From contig CAJXAT010000014.1 in the NCBI GenBank assembly GCA_913050055.1, forward strand, positions 1-35,224: DNA of 35,224 nucleotides, read 5' to 3'. Made by a program: the position numbers and the translations under genes. This DNA comes from an uncultured Flammeovirgaceae bacterium. Lineage in GTDB: Bacteria > Bacteroidota > Bacteroidia > Cytophagales > Cyclobacteriaceae. The notes under the pieces were generated by a model. That model did not search any database. It was not told the DNA's origin and saw nothing but the letters and a program-made list of their open reading frames with translations. Positions 1 through 8,943 of this stretch are shown here, piece by piece (positions within the stretch are counted from its first letter, which is position 1; each line of letters begins with the position of its first letter).

Positions 1-27
1 CAGTGTGAGGCAAAAATTCAGGTTTAG

Positions 28-831
28 TCAACGCTTTTTTGCTATTGCCACCAACAAAACCATGTATGGCAGATGAAAATGGAGGCTTTGCTGTTTGTTG
101 CTGTGGTTTTCGATGTGGCTGCTGCGCTGTTTAGGCACGAATGGTTTTTTCCCCGGTGGTAGTGGCCTTCCCCAAATATCTAGCCCCTTTGCAGCCATTT
201 CCTGGATTTCATCCGCTTCCTGTTTGAGCAGACGTGCCTTCTCGGCGTCCTTGATGGCCTGTTTTGCTCGCACTTGCTCCGCTAAGTCCGCTTGCAACTT
301 TAAACGCGCTAATTCTTTCGCGCTTCTTTCCTTCTCGCTTGGCCCGTACATTTCTGATAGTGCTCCCATAAACTGTCTGCTGGACTTGATGGGGGAGCCC
401 ATGTTTTCCTGTTGTTCTGCACCGCCATTGCCTCTGCGAGCGTCAGCGCGCGAGTGAACGGCAGCGTTTCTGGGGGCTCGGGAGGGGCTTCCCTTTGCCT
501 GGCTTCTGGCGCTCATCTGGGACCTGTTGACATCGATGCCTTTCAATGGTCTGCCCCACATATCTAATCCTTGCGCTTCTAATTTTCTCAACTCGGAATC
601 TTCTCTCTGTTTCCGTTCCCACTCGGCCTTGTCTTTCTTCGCCTGGCGTTCGTTTACCTGCTCTTGCAATCCCGCAATTAGTGCGTCCCTCTTTGCCTGC
701 TTCGCCGCGGCATCCTTCTCCGATAGTTTGAAAAGAAATGCCATGATCCACTTATATTTCTGGTGCAATCTGTTCCTTGTAAATAGTGTATTCTTTTGTC
801 GTGCGTAAAATCTAGACAATCTAAATAACAA
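28..831 (-). CDS. Repetitive charged coiled-coil protein, eukaryote-like
   Basis: The longest frame begins at a TTG (831); a better start is the ATG at 744-742, giving 238 residues beginning MAFLFKLSEKD. The protein is dominated by Ala/Glu/Lys/Arg-rich coiled coil. It holds two related units, each a charged helix followed by a nearly identical motif, GLDMWGRPL and GLDIWGRPL, separated by a Ser/Arg/Gly-rich linker. Such alternation of coiled coil with short Trp/Pro motifs resembles cytoskeletal or ciliary proteins of protists and algae (CSPP-like) rather than a bacterial enzyme; I recognise no catalytic domain. Base composition differs sharply from the rest of the window (37 of 60 bases are G or C in 481-540). 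It may be host or algal DNA joined at a contig end, or a transferred gene. No bacterial operon partner is visible. Confidence 0.5.
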   Translation of the reverse strand: MLFRLSRFYARQKNTLFTRNRLHQKYKWIMAFLFKLSEKDAAAKQAKRDALIAGLQEQVNERQAKKDKAEWERKQREDSELRKLEAQGLDMWGRPLKGIDVNRSQMSARSQAKGSPSRAPRNAAVHSRADARRGNGGAEQQENMGSPIKSSRQFMGALSEMYGPSEKERSAKELARLKLQADLAEQVRAKQAIKDAEKARLLKQEADEIQEMAAKGLDIWGRPLPPGKKPFVPKQRSSHIENHSNKQQSLHFHLPYMVLLVAIAKKR

Positions 832-1041
832 ATAATAAATTTTTATTTCGTGGTTAGTTTTTTTGGAGGGCAGTAGGTTTTAGAGCCATCCTAAGGTTCT
901 ATTCGATCAGCGTAATGTTTGGAATTTCCAATTCTATTATCCTCAGTAACAATTCCTATAATACGACCATGAGTCAAAATTCAAATTAGTTGAAGGTTAT
1001 TAAGGCTTATTGGTTAATTTTAACGTTTTAATGTAGTAGGC

Positions 1042-1632
1042 ATGATCATAATAGATAAAACCGTAATTTCTTCAGATATTTATCAAGAACAGTTCATCTG
1101 TGACTTAGACAAATGTAAAGGAGCTTGTTGTGTAGAAGGAGATCTTGGAGCTCCTTTGGGACTAGATGAGCTACCGCTGATTGAAGGTGCTGTCAAAGAA
1201 GCAAAAACTTATTTATCCCAAGAATCGAAAGAAATATTAGATAAAGAAGGCGCCTATATCTTAGATGAAGAGGGGGATTTCTCCACGACCACCCTGAAGG
1301 GTAAAGAGTGTAGTTTTGCCTTTTATGATCAGGAGAAAACTTTAAAATGTAGTCTTGAACAGGCATGGATTGATGGTAAATCAAACTTTCGAAAGCCCAT
1401 AAGTTGCCATTTATATCCTATAAGGATTGCCCAATTGGAAGAATATGAAACCCTCAATTATGATCGATGGAGTATTTGTGAATGCGCTAGGATCTTAGGT
1501 AAAAACAAAGGCGTAGCGATTTATAAATTTTTAAAGGAACCACTCATTAGAAAATATGGCGAGAATTGGTATCAAAAGTTGTGTAATGAAATCGAGTTTG
1601 TCAAGTCGGATACGCCCAAGGCATCAAAATAA
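1042..1632 (+). CDS. DUF3109 family cysteine-rich protein
   Basis: This 196-residue protein matches the Bacteroidota DUF3109 family in length and in its cysteine layout: Cys20, Cys25, Cys29 and Cys30 in a CDLDKCKGACC block, Cys90, Cys103, Cys122 in ISCHLYPIRI, and Cys146/Cys148 in ICECAR. The pattern resembles the YkgJ-type metal or iron-sulfur cluster proteins, so metal binding is likely, but the biochemical role of the family is unknown. It has no signal peptide or membrane segment and should be cytoplasmic. The ATG is the first codon of the conserved N terminus (MIIIDKTVIS); the upstream region has no strong Shine-Dalgarno site, as usual in this phylum. It stands alone on the plus strand. 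Confidence 0.85.
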   Translation: MIIIDKTVISSDIYQEQFICDLDKCKGACCVEGDLGAPLGLDELPLIEGAVKEAKTYLSQESKEILDKEGAYILDEEGDFSTTTLKGKECSFAFYDQEKTLKCSLEQAWIDGKSNFRKPISCHLYPIRIAQLEEYETLNYDRWSICECARILGKNKGVAIYKFLKEPLIRKYGENWYQKLCNEIEFVKSDTPKASK

Positions 1633-1983
1633 AGAGAGGTGAAAGGAGCTCAAGGAATAAGATACGATCAAATAGTAAACTTCCTGGGGGCCAAATTAAA
1701 CCCTAGCCACGGGCAAACAGCTCTATTTATAGATCACCACAGCGACGTTCTTTCTGATTCATCAGAGAATAAAAAGGTGAAATTAGTGTCTTTGGTGGCT
1801 GAATTTCTGTGATTCATCCACAAAATAGATATTATTAGTGGGTTATTAGTTTAAGAGATTAAACTTTCTTTATTTTCTAAATAGAATGGTGATTATATGC
1901 CTATTCGACATCTCTTGTAGTACAGCGATTACTTGCAGAATCCTATAACCATTAGATTCAGAACAATTTATTATGGTCATTGG
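1633..1983. other. Intergenic stretch with a possible short ORF
   Basis: About 350 bases between the DUF3109 gene and the convergent homoserine kinase gene. The frame of the DUF3109 gene stays open after its TAA, from a GTG at 1639 to a TGA near 1812 (about 57 codons). It is not recognised and may be chance. No terminator hairpin or RNA gene was seen. Confidence 0.3.
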
Positions 1984-2925
1984 TTAAGTTAATTTCAGCT
2001 TAAAAAAATCGCAGGGTTGATTACGTGCGTCATTTGTCAGAGACTGTAAGGCTTTGTAATGATCGTTTAGATTTAATTCTGGATGGATAAAATTGAAATT
2101 CTTGTGTCTCCAAAATGACATGGAAGCGCCGGCATAGGCAGTGAAGGCACCCAGCCCCTTTTGTTCAATTGCATTTAAGGTGACTTGTTTTGAATAACCT
2201 CTTAAAAAACCTTGTACTTTATCGGCGTTGAGGCGACCTTCTTCGGAGCAAAGCCCAATAATAGCCATTCCGACATCAAATATGCGATAATAATGAGCAG
2301 CTTCCTCGAAATCCATTAGGGTCACCTTCTGTTCGTCTGGGCTAATAAGTACATTGTCACAGAACAGATCACTATGTATGAAAGCCCGTGGAAGTTCATC
2401 AGATAAGTGAGGTACTAACTCTGAGACGATGTTTGTAAGCCAAGTTCCAAAAGGATCTTTTGGCGCATAATCATTTAATAGATCAAAATGCTCTTTTCCA
2501 AAGTTGAGATCATTTGGCAGATAATCAGGGGGAGGTATTCGATGAAGTTTACCTACCTGAAATCCTGCTAACTCGATCAAAGGCAGTGTTAAATAGGGCT
2601 TGATTCCTCCGGAGATTAATCTTTTGATCATGATAGGCTTTTGGCGCCAAAGCGTGATCAGCATCCCGCTTTTGGCAGAGACTATTTTTGAGGTCTCAAA
2701 ACGATTATTTTCTAGGTATTGAAGGAGTTGACTTAGGGCCAGAACCTCTTCCCAAGTTTTTTGCTCAAAGAGACTGATGACGTAGTTCTCCTCCTTGAGA
2801 GTGACTTGGTAATTGGTATTTTCAATACCCCCACTTAATACGCTAAAGGAATCAAAGGGTACCAATCCATAGGGTGTCAAAATATCGAAAAGGTCTGGAG
2901 TAGTTAGCGCTGTATAAGGGTCCAT
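1984..2925 (-). CDS. thrB: Homoserine kinase type II (aminoglycoside phosphotransferase-like)
   Basis: This 313-residue protein has the protein-kinase-like phosphotransferase fold of COG2334. Visible landmarks are a glycine-rich nucleotide loop near residues 31-40 (SGGIENTNYQ), the Brenner motif HSDLFCDN at 184-191 that supplies the catalytic Asp, and the metal-binding DFE at 205-207. Proteins of this family phosphorylate homoserine, choline or related alcohols. The homoserine assignment rests mainly on the neighbour: threonine synthase lies 13 bases upstream on the same strand, and the product of homoserine kinase is its substrate. It appears to be the last gene of a three-gene transcript. 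The ATG at 2925 begins the conserved N terminus. No classical GHMP-type thrB is present in the window. Confidence 0.82.
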   Translation of the reverse strand: MDPYTALTTPDLFDILTPYGLVPFDSFSVLSGGIENTNYQVTLKEENYVISLFEQKTWEEVLALSQLLQYLENNRFETSKIVSAKSGMLITLWRQKPIMIKRLISGGIKPYLTLPLIELAGFQVGKLHRIPPPDYLPNDLNFGKEHFDLLNDYAPKDPFGTWLTNIVSELVPHLSDELPRAFIHSDLFCDNVLISPDEQKVTLMDFEEAAHYYRIFDVGMAIIGLCSEEGRLNADKVQGFLRGYSKQVTLNAIEQKGLGAFTAYAGASMSFWRHKNFNFIHPELNLNDHYKALQSLTNDARNQPCDFFKLKLT

Positions 2926-2938
2926 TTTTTGAAAAAAG

Positions 2939-4390
2939 TTAAGCAGGGTGATGTAAATCCCAATGGGTATTCATGGTTTCTTTTAAGGCGCTATGTAAGT
3001 GAGAATAGTGACAGGTATAATTTTTTTTGCATTTTACTTTTGCTTTCTCAATAGAGGGATGCATAGCGGCTTGGGGCATTTGATCAGCACCCAATAAACG
3101 TTCCAATGTCTCATGAAACTTGGCAGGATGGGCGGTAGCGAGACAAATCAATGGATGCCCGCCCAATTGTGCTTTTAATTGATCTGCTGCGGCTACCGCC
3201 ACTGCTCCATGTGGATCCAATAAATAATGTTCCTCTTTGAAGACATTTTTAATGGTTTTTAATGTCTGCTCATGGGAGATGCTTTTGGATAAAAACCCTT
3301 TTTGGTATTCGGCCATCGTTTCTGCATCAAAAATGACCTGTCCTGTTCGCTCAAAGGTTTCCATCCATTCCTTAATTTTTGTCGTATCACCCTCCACATT
3401 AAAATACAAAAAACGCCAAAAATTGATGGGAACCAATATATCTATAGCAGATGAAACGGTTTCGTGAATGGGTTGCTTTGAAAACACACCTTGTGTAAAA
3501 ATTCGGTTTAGGCAGGCGTTTTGATTGTTCGCCACTACCAAATAATGAATCGGCAATCCCATCTTTCTAGCTAATCCTCCTGCACATAAATTACCAAAGC
3601 CACCAGAAGGTACGGCCATGTTTACGGGAGCGCCAACTTCTTTCGCAATGCGCAGGTACCCATAGAAATAATGAACGGTCTGCATCATGATCCGTCCCCA
3701 GTTAAGGGAGTTTACACTAGACAGTTTAAGTTTATTTTTAAAAGCATCATCAGCATAAAGTTGGCTAATGACGACATCAAGATCATCACCCCCCTCCGGA
3801 CAATTAAAAACGCCCACGGGATGTACATTGGCATGGGGTTGGGTGGTCATTTGTCTTTCTTGTGCCTCAGTAATCAGTCCCTTCGGATACAAAATCCAAG
3901 CATCTAAATTCGATTTTCCAGCAACAAAATGCGTAGCGGCAGGGCCCGTATCTCCTGTGGTTGCTACGATCACTGAGAGATGTTCTTTTTTTCTTTTGAG
4001 AAAGAAATTGACCAAATTAACAATAAAAGACATGCCTACGTCCTTAAATGAAAGGGTAGGACCATAAAACAATTCCATGATGTAGGTTTCATCTCGAGTT
4101 TCTAACTGATGAAAGGGAATGACTTCTTTGGTTTCAAAAGTGTCATAGCATTCATCTAGTAGCAGGCGCAGCCCACTGGCGGAGACAATGCTACGATCGA
4201 TAAATAATGATAATACTTCGAATGCCAGTGCTTTGTAGCTCAGTGATTTCCATTTAATTAAATCAGAATGCGTCACTTTTGGTAAATATTCGGGCACATA
4301 TAATCCCCCATCCAATGCGTAACCATCCAAAATAGCTTTTTCAAAGTCGACGGTAGGGCCACCTCCTTTGTTACTTTTATAATTGAGCAT
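2939..4390 (-). CDS. thrC: Threonine synthase
   Basis: A 483-residue PLP enzyme of the long threonine synthase class (thrC/Thr4 type). It converts O-phosphohomoserine to threonine and phosphate, the last step of threonine synthesis, in the cytoplasm. The PLP lysine is Lys116 in PTLSFKDVGM, the phosphate-binding turn is ATTGDTG at 143-149, and the conserved SSVNSLNWGRIMMQ segment lies near the middle. The N terminus (YKSNKGG) and length are normal for the family, so it looks intact. The ATG at 4390 overlaps the end of the upstream cyclodeaminase-family gene by 14 bases, which suggests translational coupling, and the homoserine kinase gene follows after 13 bases. Confidence 0.95.
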   Translation of the reverse strand: MLNYKSNKGGGPTVDFEKAILDGYALDGGLYVPEYLPKVTHSDLIKWKSLSYKALAFEVLSLFIDRSIVSASGLRLLLDECYDTFETKEVIPFHQLETRDETYIMELFYGPTLSFKDVGMSFIVNLVNFFLKRKKEHLSVIVATTGDTGPAATHFVAGKSNLDAWILYPKGLITEAQERQMTTQPHANVHPVGVFNCPEGGDDLDVVISQLYADDAFKNKLKLSSVNSLNWGRIMMQTVHYFYGYLRIAKEVGAPVNMAVPSGGFGNLCAGGLARKMGLPIHYLVVANNQNACLNRIFTQGVFSKQPIHETVSSAIDILVPINFWRFLYFNVEGDTTKIKEWMETFERTGQVIFDAETMAEYQKGFLSKSISHEQTLKTIKNVFKEEHYLLDPHGAVAVAAADQLKAQLGGHPLICLATAHPAKFHETLERLLGADQMPQAAMHPSIEKAKVKCKKNYTCHYSHLHSALKETMNTHWDLHHPA

Positions 4391-5345
4391 CTTCCTGGGT
4401 CAATAGATGTTGCAAATAAACTGATTTGGCAATCATGATGTCTTGTACTGCGACACCTGTTAAATCTACTATTGTTATTTGATGATCATTTTTACGTTGT
4501 AATTTCGGGTCTTGGATAGCAGCACCCAATTCGTATACGTCATCAGTTTGGATAAATCCCCCTCTGGTCGCTTGATAAATCTCCCCCCTACTTTTGCTTT
4601 GGGGCAGGCTATCGGCAATGATCAGATCGGCTTTTTTTAGTAGGTCTCCTGATAATTCTTGCTTGGCAGCGGTATCGGATCCTACGGCTGTAATGTGGGT
4701 ACCTGATTGAATGTCATAGGCATGTAATAGCGCATTTTCTGAAGGAGTGGTGGTAACTATTAGTTGACAATGTTGCGCTACTTGTGAGGGAGAATTTGCT
4801 GCCTGTATATTCCAATTTGAACCTAAGTCGTTCCTTAATTTTTCAGCATGGCGTTCATTTCGACCCCACAACCATACGTTACGGCAGGTTAAGATTTTTT
4901 GAAGATATTGTAGTTGAAATTTACCTTGAACCCCTGTACCTATGATACCAATGGCTCTCACATTTTTTGGAGCAAAATATTGTGCTGCCAGCGCTCCCGC
5001 GGCGGCCGTACGAATATCCGTGAGATAACCGTCATCCAATAACAAAGCAGCCAGCTGCCCTGTTTGCTGTTTAAATAATAGCATTAAACCTTGGCCTGAG
5101 GCGATGCCTAATTCTGGATTTTCATAGAAACCTGAGGCGATCTTAATGACGTAATAATCATCATCAAGGATATAGCCATATTTTATATGAACATCGCCTG
5201 GTGGATTATTGAAAAGGAGTTCTCCAACTGGTGGCACTACACTTTGACCATTACTATAGGCCTTAAAGCCTATTTCCATCGCATGGTTTATGTCAACTTC
5301 CTTGAGCAGAGATTTGATTTCATCGATTTTGAGAATTGTAGACAT
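4377..5345 (-). CDS. Ornithine cyclodeaminase / mu-crystallin family dehydrogenase
   Basis: A 322-residue NAD(P)-binding protein of the ornithine cyclodeaminase, mu-crystallin and alanine dehydrogenase family. Counted from the ATG at 5345, Lys55 and Lys68 lie in the substrate-binding half, Arg112 is in TDIRTAAAGA, and the Rossmann motif GTGVQG is at 136-141. Family members deaminate ornithine to proline, or reduce imines and ketimines; the sequence alone does not fix the substrate. It is the first gene of a tight operon with threonine synthase and homoserine kinase, so a role in threonine or 2-oxobutyrate-related amino acid metabolism is possible but unproven. A longer frame starts at TTG 5363, but the ATG matches the family N terminus and is preceded by an ACGGAA stretch that may act as a ribosome-binding site. 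Confidence 0.85.
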   Translation of the reverse strand: MSTILKIDEIKSLLKEVDINHAMEIGFKAYSNGQSVVPPVGELLFNNPPGDVHIKYGYILDDDYYVIKIASGFYENPELGIASGQGLMLLFKQQTGQLAALLLDDGYLTDIRTAAAGALAAQYFAPKNVRAIGIIGTGVQGKFQLQYLQKILTCRNVWLWGRNERHAEKLRNDLGSNWNIQAANSPSQVAQHCQLIVTTTPSENALLHAYDIQSGTHITAVGSDTAAKQELSGDLLKKADLIIADSLPQSKSRGEIYQATRGGFIQTDDVYELGAAIQDPKLQRKNDHQITIVDLTGVAVQDIMIAKSVYLQHLLTQEDAQL

Positions 5346-5376
5346 GAGTTTCCGTTGGTTCAAACTTAGGAATTTT

Positions 5377-5389
5377 GCTGTTAAACAGC
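5377..5389. promoter_or_regulatory. Short palindrome upstream of the cyclodeaminase-thrCB operon
   Basis: GCTGTT-A-AACAGC is a perfect 6-bp inverted repeat with one central base, 32 bases upstream of the ATG at 5345. It could be an operator or a small hairpin in the leader. No function can be assigned from sequence alone. Confidence 0.3.
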
Positions 5390-5461
5390 TAATGCTGGCG
5401 CCTTATTAATTCATTAATTTTAAGTGGCGGAAAAAAACTACATGAAAAAGAAAAGACCTGG

Positions 5462-6907
5462 CTAGTTGGGGATCCCGTTGAGATACATCTCAAACATGAA
5501 AGGATTTTTAAGGGGCTCATCGATGACTGGATGAGGAGAGAAAGGGGCGATTCTACCCAGTCCGTATCTACCCGTGATTTCATCAATAGCGATGCTTAAC
5601 AATAATTCATCATCCGCTCCAAGGGGCCTCATGAATTCTAAATAATCAGTTTCTTTGGCTTCAATATCGGGTAAAAATCCTGTAGAATAATCACTAAAAT
5701 CTAATGAATTAGCCAATTTGCTTATGATGGGTTGGAGCGCATAGGTGTGATTGTGATTGAGATTACCGTCTTTTTCTGTAAAATCTGTTTGCGGAGAGTC
5801 ATATAAAGTTCTTGATCCTTCATTTTTACCCACCGTTTGATCTCCAATGATTCGGACTTCCATATAAGGCAATAGTCCAGCTATGAGGAGTTCGCTTGCA
5901 GATGCAGATCGATTACTGACTAGGATATAAATTCGTTCAATATTCAACTCATTCAATGTACGGTTTGAGACGCTCTCATATTCAGCATCTAATACGTCCA
6001 AATCATCCACAAAAAAAAGGGTGCGGGTATTAACTCCGTGCTTTTCATTATATAATATCTTACCAAAAATATCTGCCCGAGTTGCTTTACCGTAAATCAT
6101 ACTGGCCAAATGCATGGTGGTATAAATAGATCCTCCACCGTTATATCTCAAATCTAAAACTAATTCTGTAACATTTTCATTTTTGAACAGCCCGAAGGCA
6201 TCATTAAGTTGCTCATGAAAAGTATGTCTAAAGCCATTGTACATGAGATAGCCAATTTTGTATCCTTCAATTTCTAAAACTTTTTCGAGAAAGACGGGAT
6301 TTTCAGTCAATTGTCGCGCAACAAAAGAGGTTGTCGTGCGGGTAGGTATGAGCATATTATTTTCAATTTTAGCGATGTCGAGAATATAGCTTTCTTGATT
6401 TTGCAATAATTCCTGATAATTGTTCATGGTCATGGGGCTACCATTGATGCCATAAAATAATTCACCACGTATTAAGTCTACCTCAGAGGCAGGTGAATCG
6501 GGCAACACATACCTAACATAGCCAATGACACTATCTCCCAACCATCTTACCAGACCATATTTGAAGCCGAAATCGGTGGTTATGCCTGCAAAATATTCGT
6601 CTTGTGCATTGTAATCATCGGTGATCCATGAAAATCGATCATCAGCATATCTCAAGGATTCAAATAAGAGATTGGGATCATCGAATTGATTCAAAAAAGT
6701 ATTTCTTTCGCTAATCGAGGCAAATTGCTCATCTTTTAAGTCATCCACGTCTTCTTGCCAATAATACCAAGAATTCATGGCTCCCCAAAGGAAAACGTTG
6801 ACTTCATTTTCGGCGGCAATGCCTGGGTAATCATCTTTATTGCAACTCGTGAAAATAGACAAAGATGTGAGGATAAAAAGTATCGATATTAAATTCAAAT
6901 AGCGCAT
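5462..6907 (-). CDS. S41 family peptidase, lipoprotein
   Basis: A 481-residue exported protease of the C-terminal processing peptidase (CtpA/Prc/tricorn-core) family. The N terminus is a lipoprotein signal peptide with a lipobox ending at Cys22 (SIFTSC), so the protein should be anchored to a membrane facing the periplasm or the surface. A degenerate PDZ-like region lies around residues 125-185. The catalytic serine is in SASASEL (334-340) and the likely catalytic lysine is Lys361 in VGKNEGS. DLRYNGGGS at 252-260 is a conserved structural motif of the S41 core. Substrates are unknown; Bacteroidota carry many paralogues of this type. The ATG at 6907 starts the signal peptide. It appears complete and separately transcribed. 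Confidence 0.88.
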   Translation of the reverse strand: MRYLNLISILFILTSLSIFTSCNKDDYPGIAAENEVNVFLWGAMNSWYYWQEDVDDLKDEQFASISERNTFLNQFDDPNLLFESLRYADDRFSWITDDYNAQDEYFAGITTDFGFKYGLVRWLGDSVIGYVRYVLPDSPASEVDLIRGELFYGINGSPMTMNNYQELLQNQESYILDIAKIENNMLIPTRTTTSFVARQLTENPVFLEKVLEIEGYKIGYLMYNGFRHTFHEQLNDAFGLFKNENVTELVLDLRYNGGGSIYTTMHLASMIYGKATRADIFGKILYNEKHGVNTRTLFFVDDLDVLDAEYESVSNRTLNELNIERIYILVSNRSASASELLIAGLLPYMEVRIIGDQTVGKNEGSRTLYDSPQTDFTEKDGNLNHNHTYALQPIISKLANSLDFSDYSTGFLPDIEAKETDYLEFMRPLGADDELLLSIAIDEITGRYGLGRIAPFSPHPVIDEPLKNPFMFEMYLNGIPN

Positions 6908-6992
6908 AGGGATTCTTTTATTGATAACCTTAGGTCTGAAAACGAATTCTTCCTCGCTTATTATATGTTCTTTAATTTTTAGGGCTAATATA

Positions 6993-8012
6993 TCAAGAAA
7001 TGAGGGTTTTTTGCCATTTCCATGCCGATTTCATCATATCATCTAAATTGAGTTGAGCCTTCCAGTTCAGTTCATGATTGGCCCGTGTCGTATCAGCATA
7101 GATCTTTACGATGTCTCCAGCTCTCCGATCCACTATTTCATGAGGTACTTTGGTATGATTGATCCTTTCAAATGCTTGAATGACTTCAAGTACAGAGCTC
7201 CCTTTGCCCGTTCCGATGTTGAAATATTCATAGGATTTTTTTTGTTCATGGTTTAGCATACGTTCAATCGCTCGGACATGTGCTTTGGCAAGGTCTACCA
7301 CATGAATGTAATCTCGTATGGCCGTTCCGTCGGATGTATTATAGTCATTTCCATATACTTTCAATTTGGATCGTAGGCCAGCTGCCGTCTGGGTAATAAA
7401 AGGAACCAAATTGGCTGGAATTCCAATAGGCAATTCACCGATCAAGGCAGAAGGGTGTGCCCCTACAGGATTGAAATATCTTAATGACAAGACTTGGAGT
7501 TGCCCATTAGTTCGGGTCGTATGATTGAGAATATCTTCTCCTATTTGTTTGGTGTGCCCATAGGGTGATTCGGCTGAGGCAAATGGAGTATCCTCAGTTA
7601 CTGGAAGCCGTGAAGGTTGACCATAAACGGTACAGCTAGAGGAAAAAACAAGATTTGAAACTTTATATAATTCCATTAATTTCAATAAATTAAGCATGGA
7701 ATTTAAGTTTACATCATAATATAAAAGGGGTTTTTCTACGGATTCTCTGACTGCTTTTTTCGCAGCAAAATGAATAATGCCATCGAATTTATTGTCCTTG
7801 AAGAGTTTTTTCAAGGAGGGAGAATTCCTCAAATCAAACTGATAAAATTCAGGTTTTATACCTGTTATTTTTTTGATACTCTCAATGGTGCGATACTCAG
7901 AATTAGACAAATCATCCACGATAATAACCTCATAACCTTGATGGATGAGTTCAACAGCCGTGTGTGATCCTATATATCCAGTACCTCCGGTTAATAATAT
8001 TTTTTTAGCCAT
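6993..8012 (-). CDS. galE: UDP-glucose 4-epimerase
   Basis: A 339-residue extended short-chain dehydrogenase. It interconverts UDP-glucose and UDP-galactose (often also the N-acetyl forms) using tightly bound NAD. The NAD-binding motif TGGTGYIGSHT is at residues 8-18, the catalytic serine/threonine region SSSCTVYG is at 124-131, and the Tyr-x3-Lys pair is Tyr151 and Lys155. Length and C terminus are normal. The product feeds lipopolysaccharide, capsule or exopolysaccharide synthesis, although no glycosyltransferases are nearby. The ATG at 8012 precedes the standard KKILLTGG start. Confidence 0.95.
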   Translation of the reverse strand: MAKKILLTGGTGYIGSHTAVELIHQGYEVIIVDDLSNSEYRTIESIKKITGIKPEFYQFDLRNSPSLKKLFKDNKFDGIIHFAAKKAVRESVEKPLLYYDVNLNSMLNLLKLMELYKVSNLVFSSSCTVYGQPSRLPVTEDTPFASAESPYGHTKQIGEDILNHTTRTNGQLQVLSLRYFNPVGAHPSALIGELPIGIPANLVPFITQTAAGLRSKLKVYGNDYNTSDGTAIRDYIHVVDLAKAHVRAIERMLNHEQKKSYEYFNIGTGKGSSVLEVIQAFERINHTKVPHEIVDRRAGDIVKIYADTTRANHELNWKAQLNLDDMMKSAWKWQKTLIS

Positions 8013-8236
8013 AATGCCTATGTAAAATACAAGGTTAAGGTAACGAACTTAATTTTTTTTTAAAATAGCTTAATATAATTCCAATTGTATTCATCATTTT
8101 TTTAGAATATGGGGTAAGACTCAACGGCTTGAAATAATGAAAAAAGTAAGGGAGAGTCAACAAAAAAATAGTGGGACGACACTAAAAATCTCTTTATAAT
8201 TTTTATTTTTCGGATGGAATAGGCCATGTTTACGGA

Positions 8237-8467
8237 ATGTTTTCATTTCTAACCAAGGAAAATTTAGCGCTATCATTGATGTTGGCATTTGTTTGTGCAA
8301 ATGTGATGAGTCATACTATTGATATTTCACCAGTATATAGCAAGGTTGCTTTTTTCTTGCTTTTCTTTTTTTGGCTCGGAATTTTATCGAAATTGAGTAA
8401 AAGTAGCTGGATAAAGAGACTTAGAAATAAACCAAAAATAAAAAACACAAGTTCTGAATTTGATTGA
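8237..8467 (+). CDS. Small two-segment membrane protein, hypothetical
   Basis: A 76-residue frame with two hydrophobic segments (about residues 8-26 and 34-52) and a basic C-terminal tail rich in Lys and Arg, so the tail should face the cytoplasm. No family is recognised. An ACGGA stretch precedes the ATG closely. It stands between two divergent genes, with no operon partner. It could be a real small membrane protein or a remnant, because gene debris is common in this window. Confidence 0.45.
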   Translation: MFSFLTKENLALSLMLAFVCANVMSHTIDISPVYSKVAFFLLFFFWLGILSKLSKSSWIKRLRNKPKIKNTSSEFD

Positions 8468-8943
8468 TCATTTCTAAAAGATTTATCACCTGATAATATT
8501 CCGTTTTTACCAAAGTCAGTAATTGAGTAGGAGACTTGTGATAATTGTTCTCATAGTGATTCTTGTGAAATAATATTTTTCAAGTAAACTTACTCATATA
8601 TGACAAGGATAATGTTTTTGTACTGGTCTCTTGCTCCTGGAGATTTTGTTGACCTAACGATTGTACTTCATGGCTAGGTTCATAGACTCAGAAACGAATA
8701 CTTTTATCCTATAATCCTTAATTTCACTGGTTGCAAAGAGAAGGTCTTTAAACTAAATGGCAATTTTTCTATAATATTCCATGAAACAGCGTAGTCTTTT
8801 CATCCCTTCTAATATTCCAGCAAAAGCGAGTTGAGTTCCCTCAGGTCTAACAGATGTTCAGATAAATGTCATGCTATATTAAAATTATTGCTGAAATTGC
8901 TGTTATGAATCATTTCTTATCCAAGAATTGTTGTTCTTGAAAT
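8468..8943. other. Intergenic stretch, possible decayed minus-strand coding sequence
   Basis: About 475 bases without an intact gene. On the minus strand a frame with only isolated stops spans roughly 8600-8850; it includes a stretch reading PEGTQLAFAGILEGM. This could be a decayed gene, but I cannot name a family. No RNA gene or terminator was recognised. Confidence 0.25.

Noticed and set aside
95-808. Plus-strand frames antisense to the coiled-coil gene
   Set aside because: They are Cys/Ser/Phe-rich mirror images of the Glu/Lys/Arg-rich minus-strand frame and have no family character.
1639-1812. GTG-started ORF in frame after the DUF3109 gene
   Set aside because: The DUF3109 protein is already full length, the ORF has no recognised family, and there is no independent support.
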